NCBI GenBank assembly: GCA_944472155.2
Contig: OX235275.1
Coordinates: 26,898,865 to 26,962,864 of the forward strand
From: Trichobilharzia szidati
Lineage: Eukaryota; Platyhelminthes; Trematoda; Strigeidida; Schistosomatidae
Direction of reading: 5' to 3'
DNA length: 64,000 bases
Below are positions 21,840 to 34,489 of the stretch, piece by piece (the stretch's first letter is position 1; each line of letters starts with the position of its first letter). Made by a program: the position numbers and the translations under genes. The notes beneath the pieces were generated by a model that ran no database searches, was not told the origin of the DNA, and was given only the letters and a program-made list of their open reading frames with translations.

Positions 21840-22985
21840 GTGGAATGTCCCAAGCACATGTCAATCTCATTCAACAGCTGTATGAGGAAGTTGCATTACA
21901 AGTGGTGCGCAACGACACAGTCTTTCATGAGGATGTCAGAGAAGAGGGTGAAAGGAGATGAGCTGCTGAAGCCCTATGTTACACTTGAGTCCTGAAGCAC
22001 TAATTGTGAAACACTGTATATTCCATGGGTGATGAAAGAAGTTCTACTGACTGTTGTTTCCATATCAGCAGTGATAACAGACTGTTAGTTGAGATTCCCG
22101 ATACACGCTGTGCCATCGAGCTACATAATCCAAGTGACAGTAATATGACAAAATTGAACTGATATTAATTCATAAAATAATGTGTGCTGAATACAGGGAA
22201 AGTGAAACTCTCAGTCACCACAGAATCCGAAACACACACATGTAGACTGCTCTTGAAGTGTTATATCAGATGATCTACAACATCGAGACTATTGACCAGT
22301 TCATCATTTCAAGAGGCCTTTGAGGTGAAGACGTGAGTAAGACAAGGCTCTCTGCCTGCCATCACCGGCGATATTCCATTTGGTTATGAATTGGATCAGA
22401 GTACTGGTCAGTAAGAATTAGCTTCAACATCAGGGTTAAGTAAGTCAGCTCGTTTCAGTGGGTCCGAATCTTGGCAGAAATCGCTGAAAGCATCTCGTCT
22501 AGGCTACTACAGACTCTTATCAACAGCTGTCTTCGTTCCATACTGAAGATGCAACGGCCAGCAAAGAGAATCAGCAACAAGGAGGCATAGTATGCAGCTT
22601 GTCAATCAAAAACCTAATGGACATTGGAGTGAAGAGAATAAGACGTTCAACTCCAACATCCTGTTGAGTATTTGCCACTGTTTGAAGGAACCCTCACTCA
22701 AGAAATATGCAAGGCAAAACGCAAGAGGATCGAACACACACTGAGAAGACCAATGAGGGGCGTGATGCGCCAGGCCACATAGTGGAACTTGAATAGGAAA
22801 CGTGGATTCGAGTGTGCGTATAATGGTGACATGGAGGAGATCGTTTGAGGAGGCTATAAGAGTTTATGAGTATTCGTCGAGTCAGTCAGCTGAGGATCAC
22901 CATTGGGAGATGACGAAATGGAAATGTGCTGTTGAAACCACATATTCCTCCTGGAATCCAAGGCAGTAATATTCCTAATGACGAA
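21840..22985 (+). mobile_element. Old LINE-A pieces in U1
   Basis: Bases 21,850-21,990 match the LINE-A segment coding for 'INLIQQLYDNGTCQVI' (here CTCATTCAACAGCTGTATG). Bases 22,480-22,985 match the C-terminal part, from 'CAGACTCTTATCAACAGCTG' through 'GTGACATGGAGGAGATCG' to a decayed tail. The first piece is also in U2 (33,350-33,480) and U3 (45,570-45,700). The second is in U2 (34,000-34,480) but not U3. No usable frame remains. Between the two pieces lies about 480 bp of unit-specific, unassigned sequence. Confidence 0.6.
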
Positions 22986-23965
22986 TGGAAAACACCTCAG
23001 TCTGTCGGTTATCCGAGTATCACGAAATGAAGTCAGGTGAGAAATTGACTCAGTCCCAGGTGGAGTTGCCTTCCTTAAATGTACATATTTAGATATGTTT
23101 GACAACATCAATGGCAATAAAGAAAGCAAGCGTAGTCTGGCATATGCGAAACTATCCCTCTGTATCCGTATTGAGATTTCGTCAGATATGAACTCGTCGG
23201 GATTGATTGAACTACCCAAATAATTGAAGCGTTCAACATGCTCGAACACTTCACTCCCTATTTCTAAGCTAGGAATCAGTGTAGTCCTGTCCTGTAACAT
23301 CATCTTACATTTGGTGCGAGCGAATTGCATGCCAAACATTCGCAGATTGCAGCTCAAGGTGTTCAGAGGACTCTGCATTTTCTCAGCGTCCTCGCCCAGA
23401 AAGACTTTGTCGTCTGCATATTCTAAGTTCACGAGATTATTTCCCGGTAGCAAGTCAATACTTGAGTCTCTGAAGTGATTTAGTGGTTAGTCCATTAGGA
23501 TATCTATGATGGAATTGAATAGAAGCAGGGATAGTGGGTATCCCTGACGGACACCACCAGTTGTCACCACTTCAGATGACAACATACCGTTAGTTTTGAC
23601 CTGGCTACATGAGTTCAAGTAGAGTGCCTTGATCAGTGCGATACATTTTCTCAGCGAGCTGTCTCCACCGTACTTAAATACCTCTGAAGCCACTCCATCA
23701 GGTCCTGCTGCTTTTCCTTGTTTCAGACTAGTGACAGACATAGTAACCTCAGTTACTGATGCAGGACCAGTGTCTATATCCCATTCAGGGAGGTGTTGGA
23801 TGTTCGGCAGGTTGAGCGTGGCTGTAGGCCGATTGAGTTGTTCTTCAAAGTGTTCTTTCCAGCATTCCAGTCGACCATCCTGGGAGCTAAATATGGTGCC
23901 ATTTTCCTCAGTTCAGTTCAGGTCATTTGAGTTCAATGCAAACGAATTCGCACTATCAGCTACAA
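22985..23965 (-). pseudogene. LINE-B (SR2-like) reverse transcriptase, internally deleted
   Basis: Two minus-strand ORFs make up the remnant. The upstream one (23,741-23,487) has 'GKAAGPDGVASEVFKYGGDS', then jumps to 'IALIKALYLNSCSQV' and 'GVRQGYPLSLLLFN' (motif B). The downstream one (23,453-22,854) has 'NLVNLEYADD' (YADD at 23,420-23,409), 'MFGMQFARTKCKMML' and 'VERFNYLGSS'. The segment that should hold motif A and its catalytic Asp between 'GGDS' and 'IALIKA' is missing, so the enzyme cannot work. A stop separates the two ORFs. U2 carries the same insertion with the same deletion (34,490-35,495). U3 lacks it. Confidence 0.8.
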
Positions 23966-24508
23966 CTGGTTGATCTGAATGTTATCCAACTACTCACATC
24001 ACTAAATCAGTAGTATATGAGTTAAGTCATGCATTTCCGGTCTAAAAGCTTTCATGTATTAGAGTGAACACTCGGTAACCATGTTATGTTTCGTTTCTAC
24101 TGAGCATACACTGAATACAGGTTATATGATGCAGGATACCACGACTGTTTAGTGTATGTAATATAAACAAGCACAAAAACATTTTATGACTGAGGTGATA
24201 ACCAAACAATCAGTCAGTTTACTCCGACGCTCGAACAGATACATCTGCGATCTAGGATTACAGTGGTTTCATAACTTTCAAGAACTCAAAATCACTCATG
24301 CCTTTCTTCACCAGAATATGGATAACTTCCGTTATAAAACTTTGTTATTTGAAGCATTTATTACTATGACACGCGGTGATTGGAGTTTATGAATACGTCT
24401 GTAAAAATGTATGAGCTTACTTCTTCTGCGTCGATTTTCTACAAAAGAGAGACAAAAGAGCTGGCAGTTGAGGGACATGAGGATTACATTTACGCATCAC
24501 TCTCTAAA

Positions 24509-25635
24509 AAACTCGTCTAGATTACTAGGTCACTAGTATTCTCTGCTCAAGTACTACGGTGTACCCCAAATATTCATCAAACTTATTCAACAGCTGTACG
24601 ACAACGGCACATGTCAAGTGATCCACAACGGAAAACTCAGCGAGGCTTTTGGAGTAAACACAGGAGTCAGACAAGGGTGCTTATTATCACCAATGATATT
24701 CCTAATTGTGGCGGACTGGATTATGCGTCAGACGGTGGGAAACGAGAAGACAGGGACATCCTGGACCGACGTGAAGAATCGAGAAGACCTGGACTTTGCG
24801 GATGATTTATGTTTGATGTCACACAAAATCGAAGACTTACAAGCAAAAACCGACAAACTGGTCGAAGAAGCAACCGGTGAAGACAGGACTCCAGGTGAAC
24901 ATAGACAAGAAGGAGGTTATGAAAATAACCAATCAACAACAACAACAGCAGCAGCAGCAACATCCAGCGCCAATCACCATCAACGGAAGGGATTTGAAAG
25001 AGGTTACTTCATTCACTTATCTAGGGAGGATTGTCTCAACTACAGGAGGAACAAACGAGGATGTCAAATCGAGAATCGGGAAGGCGAGAAACACATTCAT
25101 CAACCTGAAACCAATCTGGAAATCTTCGTCACTCAGCATCAACAACAAAATTCAGATTTCCAATACAAACGTCAAGTCAGTCAGTTCTTCTATACGGATG
25201 GATCAGAAACTTGGCGGGTCACAAAGAATATTCCCAACAGCCTGTTGCAGACCTTTATCAACAACAACTGTCTTCGTTCTATTCTACTGAAGATCAGATG
25301 GCCGGAAAGAACAAGAACCAACAAGAAACTATGGGAAGAAACAAAACAAGAACCAATCGCTCAACGAATATGCAGAAGAAAGTGGAGATGGATTGGACAC
25401 TCGCTGAGGAGGCCGTTGGGTGACATCGCGCGTCAGGCCCTCGAGTGGAACCCGAAAGGTAAGCAGCGAGTGGGACGTCCAAGGGTGACATGGAGGAGAT
25501 TGTGTGAGGAGGAGATGAAACAGTATGGACTAACATGGATGCAAGTGAAAAATACAGCAGAAGACAGAAACAAGTGGAGGCGTGCAGTTGAAGCCATATG
25601 TTCCACTAGGAACCAAAGGGAACAATTATAATAAT
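24509..25635 (+). mobile_element. LINE-A insertion in U1, 5' truncated, 13-bp target duplication
   Basis: Flanked by ATCACTCTCTAAA (24,496-24,508 and 25,636-25,648). LINE-A similarity starts at CTCAAGTACTACGG (about 24,546), preceded by about 37 bp of unmatched filler, and ends with the family tail and a short (AAT)-like run. A 337-codon ORF (24,618-25,631) holds motif B 'GVRQGCLLSPMIF', FADD (24,795-24,806) and the C-terminal 'RRKWRWIGHSLRRP'. About 120 codons in its middle are out of frame: an insertion near 24,880 shifts the frame and the correct residues continue in the overlapping ORF 24,877-25,290. A later indel shifts it back. So the ORF is long but encodes a nonsense middle. The same insertion is in U2. 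Confidence 0.85.
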
Positions 25636-26999
25636 ATCACTCTCTAAATGTGGCGAGTGTGAGAGCAATGTGTCATTCAACTTTCGGCCATGTAACTGCA
25701 TTTCTAGAATTATTCGTGGCATGAATTGATTTCTCTTAACTCAAGCAACAAGGTGGAAAATGTCTTGATCGAAGATCTCATAAGTGATGTTCATGCACTA
25801 TTTTATCAACAAAGAGGTGACAACGTCCATTCATCTCGGTAGCATGCTTCCATAGCTTCATGAAACTTATCGCTAACACCACCCAAAGCATTTCCAACTG
25901 GCTACTGCAGACTTCCATCAACATCTCACCCTTCAATCAACAAGGAATATCACATAGCCATCCGAAAAGGACAAACAATATCAGGCAACTAGACAAGTGA
26001 TGACAGTGAACTAGACAAGATATCACTCTCCAGCAGGTGTGAAGGCGGAGATGGAGATGTGTGGAATGCTGTTGACTTCTGATGATATCATACTGCATTC
26101 CGTCTAAGAGAAGCTAAATCAGGAGCTAATATAGACATCCCTACATCAAATCAATCTCATGTTTTATCTGAAATCATATAACATCTTTTCTGTGGATCTT
26201 TCAAACCACATGAATACAGTATCCTGTATGGCATGTACATGTGTAATTTTAGGTATTTTATACTGTTCAGTGATCAACGTTAGTGTATTTTACAACCAGG
26301 TGGAAATGAGTGGAAAGGGATTTTTGTTCATGCAGTTGTCTTTAGTTGTGATTATGTTGCGTCTTTCAAACTTGTTTTAGGAGTGGAGAACTATGGTAAA
26401 ATGTAATCGGGTTCCATGTGAAATGTTTATGTTGTGTAAATCACCTTGAGATGAATGCAGTTGCAACACGCGGTCTTTTTGAGGCGGAAGACATGTTACT
26501 TGAACGTGTGCAATGAATGACTCGCTCACTGACTGTGTTCAACCATCTAAATCGAACTCAAGTCATCGACGTTGGCATATTGAGAATTCACTGGATGAGA
26601 CAAATCCCACATTGAAGCGAACCTTTGGATATTGGATAATATAACGGATAGGTGGACACGGAAGCGTTTTATTTCATGCATATATCCGTCACACCTGCCT
26701 GACATGCGAAACAATCAGTTCAGTGATTGTCAGCAAGGCGTGTGTAAAAATTCATGATGGAAATATGCCAACTATTTAGACTGGAACCTGAATTGCTTAT
26801 ACTGAAGTGTTCTCAGAGACGTCCTACAACTCAGTGACTACACGGATGATATGACATACGATCTAATATCAAGACAGAAAGCTGCATTCACTGAGGACTT
26901 CGGAATGAAGCTCTTACTCAGAATGCAGAATATTCAAACCTGTCAAATGTCAGATGGCTACAATGCTTTTGAATGCTTAAGGTGATGGAGATAACAGGA

Positions 27000-27365
27000 T
27001 AATAGCAACAACTACCATCACCATCAACGAGAGAGTCTTAAGACAGGTTACCTTCTTCACTTATGTAGGAAGCAGGGTTTCCGACACAGGTGGAATGTGA
27101 GAATATTCCAACACCAGACAGAACCGAAAAGGTAAGAGATAACTTCACCAATGTGAAATCTTCTGCTCTTACTCAGCACAAGGAACACGTTTCGGATTTT
27201 CAACACAAATGTGGAGTCAGTCAGGTCTTCTATGTGTGTCGGAAACTTGGCCATTGCGTCACGTATAGCATTTTCGACAGGCTGCGTCAGAGTTTTATCA
27301 GCAGCAGTCTTCGCTTTCTACTGAAGATCCTGTAGCTAGAAACAACGAGGAACAAGGATCTATAA
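27000..27365 (+). mobile_element. Old LINE-A fragment in U2
   Basis: This is the shortened counterpart of U1 12,885-14,530. It keeps 'CCATCACCATCAACGAGAG' and GTGGAGTCAGTCAGGTC (27,205), including the 4-nt duplication of the family, and then jumps to the C-terminal part GCTTTCTACTGAAGATCC. No frame is open beyond 81 codons. Confidence 0.6.
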
Positions 27366-27981
27366 ATTTTCACTAGCACTAATTTTGATGCTAACCTCAC
27401 GCTCAACCAAACGTAACTAGCGGACTTACCACAGGTTGGGCAATGGTGTTAAGGAGTGAGTAGAGTGAAAACTAACACAGATAACTTGTGCAGTCGGTGA
27501 CCACTGTATCCGTGAAACACGTGCGTACCACTCAGAAGGTGGCGTCAAAGTGATGTGACAGTAAGTAAATCTGATTATCATAAGAGAATTACCTTCGCTC
27601 ATTGGTGCTACAATGGCCAACGGTCCTGTTGAAATTTGAGTGAGAGAGAGAGAGAAAGACGGAGATTATATTCAGTTGAGGAATTTAATCAAACTAATTT
27701 TCAAAGGTTCCAATCCTTAATAAAAATGTTGTGTGCGAAAATGATCACTTTGTATATAACATGATTAAATATTCATGCCCAATGTCACTTATGGTGGTGA
27801 TTTCAGGTATTTAGAACTAGTGGTGATACTTTCATTCACAACAATATAGATATCATTCAGTAGTGATCTAAACTAACATGGATAACGTGACGAGAAAAGA
27901 CTAGCGTTTTAGTAACGGAAAAGCTCACCATAATTTTACATTTTTGCCACATATGAGGTGGGCTAGACCAGCAGACAATAA

Positions 27982-28587
27982 GCTATTCTGATTGGTTGAA
28001 GATTTTCCAAAGGCTAAGGCATTGGGCAGAAAGGCTGCCCACTAAGTTTACTTCCTGATCCGAAGGTTAACTTAATCCAGACTTGAGGAATAAACACTTC
28101 TACCTCTGAAGCCACTGACCTGAAATTGTGTCTTCGCTTCCTATTAATCTGTGTTCATATCCTACTGGTAAGTCTTGTCAGTAGTACACGCCAGAATAAC
28201 GACATAATCACGGTCAGCAGGCATCACAACCACAGTTCACCTTCACATCCTTTGTTCAGATATTCTCGACGGCCTCTATAGATGACCTTGTGAGTACGAC
28301 GGTGTGTGCGCTTCTGTCTTTATCTCGAAATGCTTTAATATGGCCATGCACCTTCATAGCCTGCAACCAGGTGAAATTTATTCACTGATTTCACGCACCA
28401 AGGTATATCACAAGAACAAGTGAGATTGTGAAACCGAAAGTTCAGCGCTAATAATCGGACTGGTGTACTTGTTGATCTACGTAGGGAGGGAGGAGTTGGA
28501 AAACCGTTATTCCAAACCAGTGACTTCCTTAGCTCCAGAGACCTAAGGGATTGAATGGCGTATGAGCCTGTTTCGGCTACTAGAAAT
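27982..28587. repeat. 600-bp segment present in U2 and U3, absent in U1
   Basis: U2 27,982-28,587 and U3 41,602-42,193 are near copies, while U1 joins the flanks directly at about 15,275. A phrase AATAAACACTTCTACCTCTG resembles the body of the tRNA-derived SINE (AATAAACACTGCTACAGAAAC). No ORF or terminal repeats were seen. A deletion in U1 is the simpler reading. Confidence 0.55.
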
Positions 28588-29089
28588 CATGGCAGCTACG
28601 TGGTCACTTCAGACGACCAGACAGAAAGTATGCCTGACCTCACACAAACTACTTGATTCGTGTTTAATGCATCTCTTTGTGTCTATCGTGTATTCAATAT
28701 TTGATTAATTCATAATGTTTCCGGAAACAGATTGTCTGTTGAACGCTATGCACATACAGTCACTTTAATGGAATTTCGCTTGCTATAAATGCAGTAGATT
28801 CCAGTGATTGCTCATCATTTTGAAGTTTTCATACATGAGAGGTAAAAATGCGTTACTTGAATCCACGCAAAACATGATTTTCTCGACAAGATTTCTGTCG
28901 ACAAATGCCACCACAATTATCAGCATTTCATGTTATTTGGCAATGAAGTATAGAAATAAATGATTACACACAAAACGGTATTCACCTCGTAAGTCTTCCA
29001 TTTCGCTGTTTGATATTGACACTGAAATGCCATATTAGTGATAAGGTTGACAGTTTCCATTATTCGGTATGATAAAATTAATACTGAAT

Positions 29090-30060
29090 GAATTAAGATA
29101 ATTGACGCTGTTTGCCAAGCATGCCATTATAGTCAGTCGACAAGTGAGCATCGATGGACTGGACATGTGATTAAAATTAGGAAAAATTTTAAATGCAAAA
29201 TGTTTCATTTCGTACGAAAGGAGAGTTTGAATTTCTGGTGACAACGTACATTCATTCGCACCGTTTATATATGAATTTGATTGATTTACAACAATCAGAA
29301 TGAACAGCTCACTTCGCCTAATGGCGAACTGGTCTTCACCAGTCGAGACTTACCAGGTGTGGAATCACTGGAGTTGTCATTGTGACCTGTAATAATACAT
29401 AGAGAAATAGGTGATGTCATATGAACACAACTCTCACTACGCATCTTCAATCATCCCACTCATACGTGTATGTCATTGATTTACAACAATCAGAATGAAC
29501 AGCTCACTTCGCCTAATGGCGAACTGGTCTTCACCAGTCGAGACTTACCAGGTGTGGAATCACTGGAGTTGTCATTGTGACCTGTAAGTAATACATAGAG
29601 AAATAGGTGATGTCATATGAACACAACTCTCACTACGCATCTTCAATCGTTCAGCTTACAGGCGTGTATGTCATTGATTTACAACAATCAGAATGAACAG
29701 GTCACTTCGCCTAATGGCGAACTGGTCTTCACCAGTCGAGACTTACCAGGTGTGGAATCACTGGAGTTGTCCTTGTGACCTGTATATATAGAGAGAAATA
29801 GGTGTTGGATATGGGCAAAACTCTTGTTGGTTATATTATATTCCACTTCGCAAACAATGATTTTTTGCGTTATCAATCTCACATTTATGTTTTGTTTTAT
29901 TATTATTCTTTATTTATTGCGTAAGTAATTTTTGGCTTACATATGCTATCATAATTTCATGCTCTACTCGAAAGCATTTCGTACATGCAACCCCAAACTT
30001 CATTTTACATTAGACTGCGAAAATGTAGCGCTTCCGCAAAGAAAACGGTAATAGTAATAC
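29090..30060. repeat. U2-specific insertion carrying three satellite units
   Basis: Satellite units of the 197-bp family start (at TTGATTTACA) at 29,281, 29,476 and 29,674, and end near 29,790. The insertion is bracketed by imperfect direct copies of the same U-unit sequence: GAATGAATTAAGATAATTGA (29,089) and GAATGAATTAATAGAAGTGA (30,063), each followed by CGCTGTTTGC. U1 (about 15,955) and U3 (about 42,690) have that sequence once. The right part (29,800-30,060) is AT-rich without a recognised element. Confidence 0.7.
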
Positions 30061-32014
30061 TGAATGAATTAATAGAAGTGACGCTGTTTGCTACGCACAT
30101 CATTCTAATTATTTGACAAATGTGAATTGCCACTCGCTTGGACGGTTAAGCAGGAAGTATCAACTGAGCTGAGATTCATGCATGCTGACAGACATCAGCA
30201 AGCCGTATCCACGAACTTGAAGGATCTCATGTCCCTACTCGGAATTGAACAAGTGTCACCCGGTGCTGCAGTCAGAAACGTTACCAATGAGTTATTCGTG
30301 CTCGTGACTTACTTCCTGCAGCTCATCAGTTCAGCGTACACCGTGTTGACGAGCCAGCTATCATGTCAAGCGTGTTGTAAGCTTGACTGATAGAATTTCG
30401 TCTGCTCTCAACAAACGACTACACGCATGACACTAGTTACCACATAGTTCTCAAACATAGTATTCCCATACAGTTTTACATGAAGTCAATCAAGTTCCAG
30501 ATTGAATAGTTCAGTCTAGCTGCCTCACTTGTTGATGTGGCTTGGAATCTCAGAAGAGACATGAGTTTCTTCAAGATTTCTGATACGCTCAGCTGATTTG
30601 TGATTTGCACGAAACCTGACTCTGAGGCTTCCTTTAGATTTTCCAGCTAGCCTGGTGATCGAATCTAGTGTGCAACCAACAAAATCGCAGGTGCATGGAA
30701 CTAGGTGCTCCCTATTATCAATTAAGAATATCAGTAGCAGTTGCATGCCACCAGTTTTGTGCATAGTTTCCACATAATTTTAAGATATGTAATATTTTGT
30801 ATAAATAAAGTTTAACCTTTAACTGACCCAATAAGTTTAACAAACGCTTTATCTCTTGTGCTGAAAAGTAAGAAAAGATTGCGAATTTGAGAATATTCTG
30901 CGAATATATGTTATTCATTCAGTTTACCAAGCAATCATACATGCGAGGCATTTCTCATGATAGTGGATATTGACTAATTTTAGAAAGTCAAGAACTTGTT
31001 GTACTTAAGTAGTCATCTCACTGTGTTCGCCAATTGACCTTCCGACTAGAACATACGGCTTCAGCAACACATCTTCTTATCACCCTTTTCTCTACAATCC
31101 ACAAAATCTGACGCCGCAATTTCCCATTAGACCTATTCTACGCCCTCCACCATTTCGTCTGTTTCACCCTTCGAATCACTTTGAAATCGTCGGTCCAATT
31201 TCAGCTTCTTTTCGACGGCCATTCCTATGATATTTTATTGAAGGAATCATTGCAATCTATCCAAATCCTGTTCTTACTGCGTATTTGTCAACAGAAATTT
31301 GGTTGGCTGCTACATGGGCAGGGCACCTTGTGATTAACTTCCTCTGACCGGCAATTTAACTCATTATAATCATGAATGTTCAAAGTCAATTTCAACGCCC
31401 ATACATAGAAAGAGGGATAGTGAAAATGTGGTTGTGGTTTATTACACATCTGTGGCTTTCATTTTCCTGTCTGTGGGAGTGATCAAAGTGTGCCTGGCCG
31501 TGTAAGAGTTTGAATCTGATAACTCACGCAACTGTTTTTATGTTTGCAATAAAGTGATGTTTTAAATACACTTACCCTTTGCAGAATCTTGCATGCATCG
31601 TAAGCGATCTGGAAGACAAGAGTGAATGAAAATATTTATACGTTGATCTACTCCTTTTTTCACGATATTCCTCATCTCTGTTTAGCCAACTATTCACAAT
31701 CAAAGTTACCTTCTGGTCAGACAGAATTCCAATAGCTGTTGATTCATGAATACACAGAAATAGTATTCATGGACGATTGTTTACTGATCATGCGACTATC
31801 AGCCAACGTAGTAAACTCGTGGTTTGATGACAGTTGTACAAACGAAGGATGACATTTGATCAAGCAACTAAGAAGTTAATCTGCATATTTGCATGGTGAA
31901 GACTGATTCAATTCGTCTAGATTCTAATAAAGAGTCTCACAATCACATCTCTCATTAGAAATTTGTTCGCCTCAGTCGTGTTGGCGTATACTCAACAAGA
32001 CAGATGTTGACAGA

Positions 32015-32500
32015 AGTCAGTAGACACCAATTGGAAATGATTTCTGACAAGTGCCCACCATGTTTGCGACCCACTTCGAAGAGACAATGTTGCAGAAAGC
32101 TCGAATGTGGCTCTTCATGATCAATAAGTCAGATAGCTTCATCAATTTCAGAGTGACGAACGTCAGCCCTGTCTTTCTGATCCTGGCTGGATTTGACACC
32201 CTCAGATGTGCGCCTGTAGTTGAAACAATGAAGCCGAAATATGGGAAGAAGTGATTTCCTTCGAAATTCTTCTCTCGATATTGATTGGTGCTCGTTGTTA
32301 TTAGTTGGTGATCCACATCACCTCTGGCTACTCTATCCACACTTGAAGACCTGACCTCTCTGCTACTTCGGCCGACTTCTTGGTTTGCTCTTGTGAGCCT
32401 TTTGAATTAATGTGACATCCAATATAAATCACCCGTGAGGTCCACATCTTATACAGCCTCCTCGTCAGTTCAACGTAGTCCTGTATTCTCGCTGCCCACA
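32015..32500 (-). mobile_element. Old LINE-A copy, minus strand, in U2
   Basis: Counterpart of U1 18,980-19,475. The 107-codon minus ORF (32,340-32,017) keeps 'FGFIVSTTGAHLRVSNPARI'. The 3' tail part present in U1 (18,660-18,960) is missing here. Not functional. Confidence 0.65.
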
Positions 32501-33349
32501 CATCTAGCAATACCATCGATGATATTAGGCAAAGTCGTCACTGTGCTCTCCGTAGTGGGTCACTTGATATGCGACATTGTCATATATCCATTGAGGGAGA
32601 CTGATAGTGCTTTGATGATGTATTACTGAGAGCATTGTGCTATTGAGGAAATGTGGGAGGAGAATGTACGGACGACTACAGCCAATCGCCATATAAATTA
32701 TTGAGCACCTGACGACTTCACGCCACGCAGCTCCAATGGAGTACTCACTTAAAATGCTCTACAACACGAGGTTGAACGGTTCAAAAGGAGTTATCCCCTC
32801 TCAATTATGTGTGGTGTAGCTTTGTCCAAGAAGTTTGATGGCGAAATCTGCAGCAGTCGTTATTTGAAGATGAGAACAAACCCGAGAAAAGTATGTATTC
32901 GCTAAGGATGATTTCCAGGTATATTGAGGAAATGAATTGGATTACTTATTCTCTTCAGATTTCAACACATTCTGTTTCTAGTCTGTTTCTCAACTTCTCA
33001 AATGTTGTGCTAGATTTCTGCCTCCGAGCAGCATATGTGTTCAACATGCACTGAAATCTGGAGACGTCAGGATCAAAAATGGATGTTACTGTCGAGCTGT
33101 TTCTTGTGACTGCACAAGTTTAACTCTATTCTTTCGGGAATGGTGAGTAGAATTTGAATAAACAACACGATTGAACTCACCAGCTGCTGACATTTTATGT
33201 GGACCTGTAATTATAATAATAATAATATTTATAACCATAGTGATAATAATTTTACTGCATAGATAAGTTTGGATTATCTCAGGTGCACCTGAAATTACAG
33301 GTTTTCGTGAAAATCAACAAGACACAGATTGACAGTCGAATCCCTTCCT

Positions 33350-34480
33350 CAGTGGAATGTCCCAAGCACATGTCAATCTCATTCAACAGCTGTATGATAA
33401 TGTCGCATTACAAGTGGTGTGCAACGAAAATGTGACTGATGAGGATTTCAGAGAAAAGGACGAAAAGTGGATGCGCTGCTGAAGCCCTATGTTACACTTG
33501 AGTCCTGAAGCACTAATGGTGAAACACTGTATATTCCATGGGTGATGAAGGGATATCTACTGACTGTTGCTTCCATATCAGCAGTGATAACACACTGTTA
33601 GTTGAGATTCCTGATACACGCTGTGTTATCGAGCTACATAATTCAAGTGACAGTAATATGACAAAATTGAACTGATATTAATTCATAAAATAATGTGTGC
33701 TGAATACAGGGAAAGTGAAACTCTCAGTCACCACAGAATCCGATACACACGCATGTAGACTGTTCTTGAAGTGTTATATCAGATGGTCTTCAACACCGGG
33801 ACGTTTGACCAGTTCATCATCTCAAAAGGGCTTTGGGGTGAAGACGTGAGTAAGACAAGGCTCTCGGCCTGCCATCACGGCCAATATTCCATTTGGCTAT
33901 GAACTGGATCAGAGTACTGGTCAGTAAGAATTAGCTGCAACACCAGGGTTAAGTAAGTCAGCCTATTTCAGTGGGTCCGAATCTTGGCAGAAATCGCTGA
34001 AAGCATCTCGTCTAGGCTACTACAGACTCTTATCAACAGCTGTCTTCGTTCCATACTGAAGATGCAACGGCCAGCAAAGAGAATCAGCAACAAGGAGGCA
34101 TAGTATGCAGCTTGTCAATCAAAAACCTAATGGACATTGGAGTGAAGAGAATAAGACGTTCAACTCCAACATCCTGTTGAGTATTTGCCACTGTTTGAAG
34201 GAACCCTCACTCAAGAAATATGCAAGGCAAAACGCAAGAGGATCGAACACACACTGAGAAGACCAATGAGGGGCGTGATGCGTAAGGCCACATACTGCGA
34301 CTAGAATAGGAAACGTGGATTCGAGTGTGCGTATAATGGTGACATGGAGGAGATCGTGTGAGCAGCCGATCAGATTTATTCAGTATTCGTCGAGTCAATC
34401 AGCTGAGGAGCAGCATTGGGAGATGACGAAATGGAAATGTGCTGTTGAAACCACATAGTCCTCCTGGAATCCAAGGCAGT
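33350..34480 (+). mobile_element. Old LINE-A pieces in U2
   Basis: Same two pieces as in U1 21,840-22,985: CTCATTCAACAGCTGTATG near 33,378 and the C-terminal part at 34,000-34,480. An (AAT)n microsatellite sits upstream at 33,206-33,233. U2 additionally has about 100 bp after 34,490 that U1 lacks, next to the LINE-B remnant. No coding capacity. Confidence 0.6.
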
Positions 34481-34489
34481 AATTTTCTT

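Larger units (their letters stand above)
11290..26670. repeat. Large repeat unit U1 of a three-copy tandem block
   Basis: Long stretches recur in the same order further on: U1 12,100-19,700, 21,370-22,400 and 24,180-26,670 match U2, and most of these also match U3. Sample anchors are 14,703 / 27,436 / 41,037, then 16,000 / 30,110 / 42,740, and 21,840 / 33,350 / 45,575. U1-only material includes a SINE (15,598), a LINE tail (16,700), a Penelope-like RT (17,030) and a 1.6-kb segment (19,720-21,365). Compared with U2 and U3 it lacks about 600 bp after base 15,275. Stretches between the LINE pieces (14,540-15,590, 15,810-16,690, 17,680-18,660, 25,650-26,670) hold no gene I can support. Confidence 0.85.

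Noticed and set aside
23629..23973. 114-codon plus-strand ORF (also 35,198-35,599, 133 codons)
   Set aside because: It is antisense to LINE-B coding sequence; the match lies on the minus strand.
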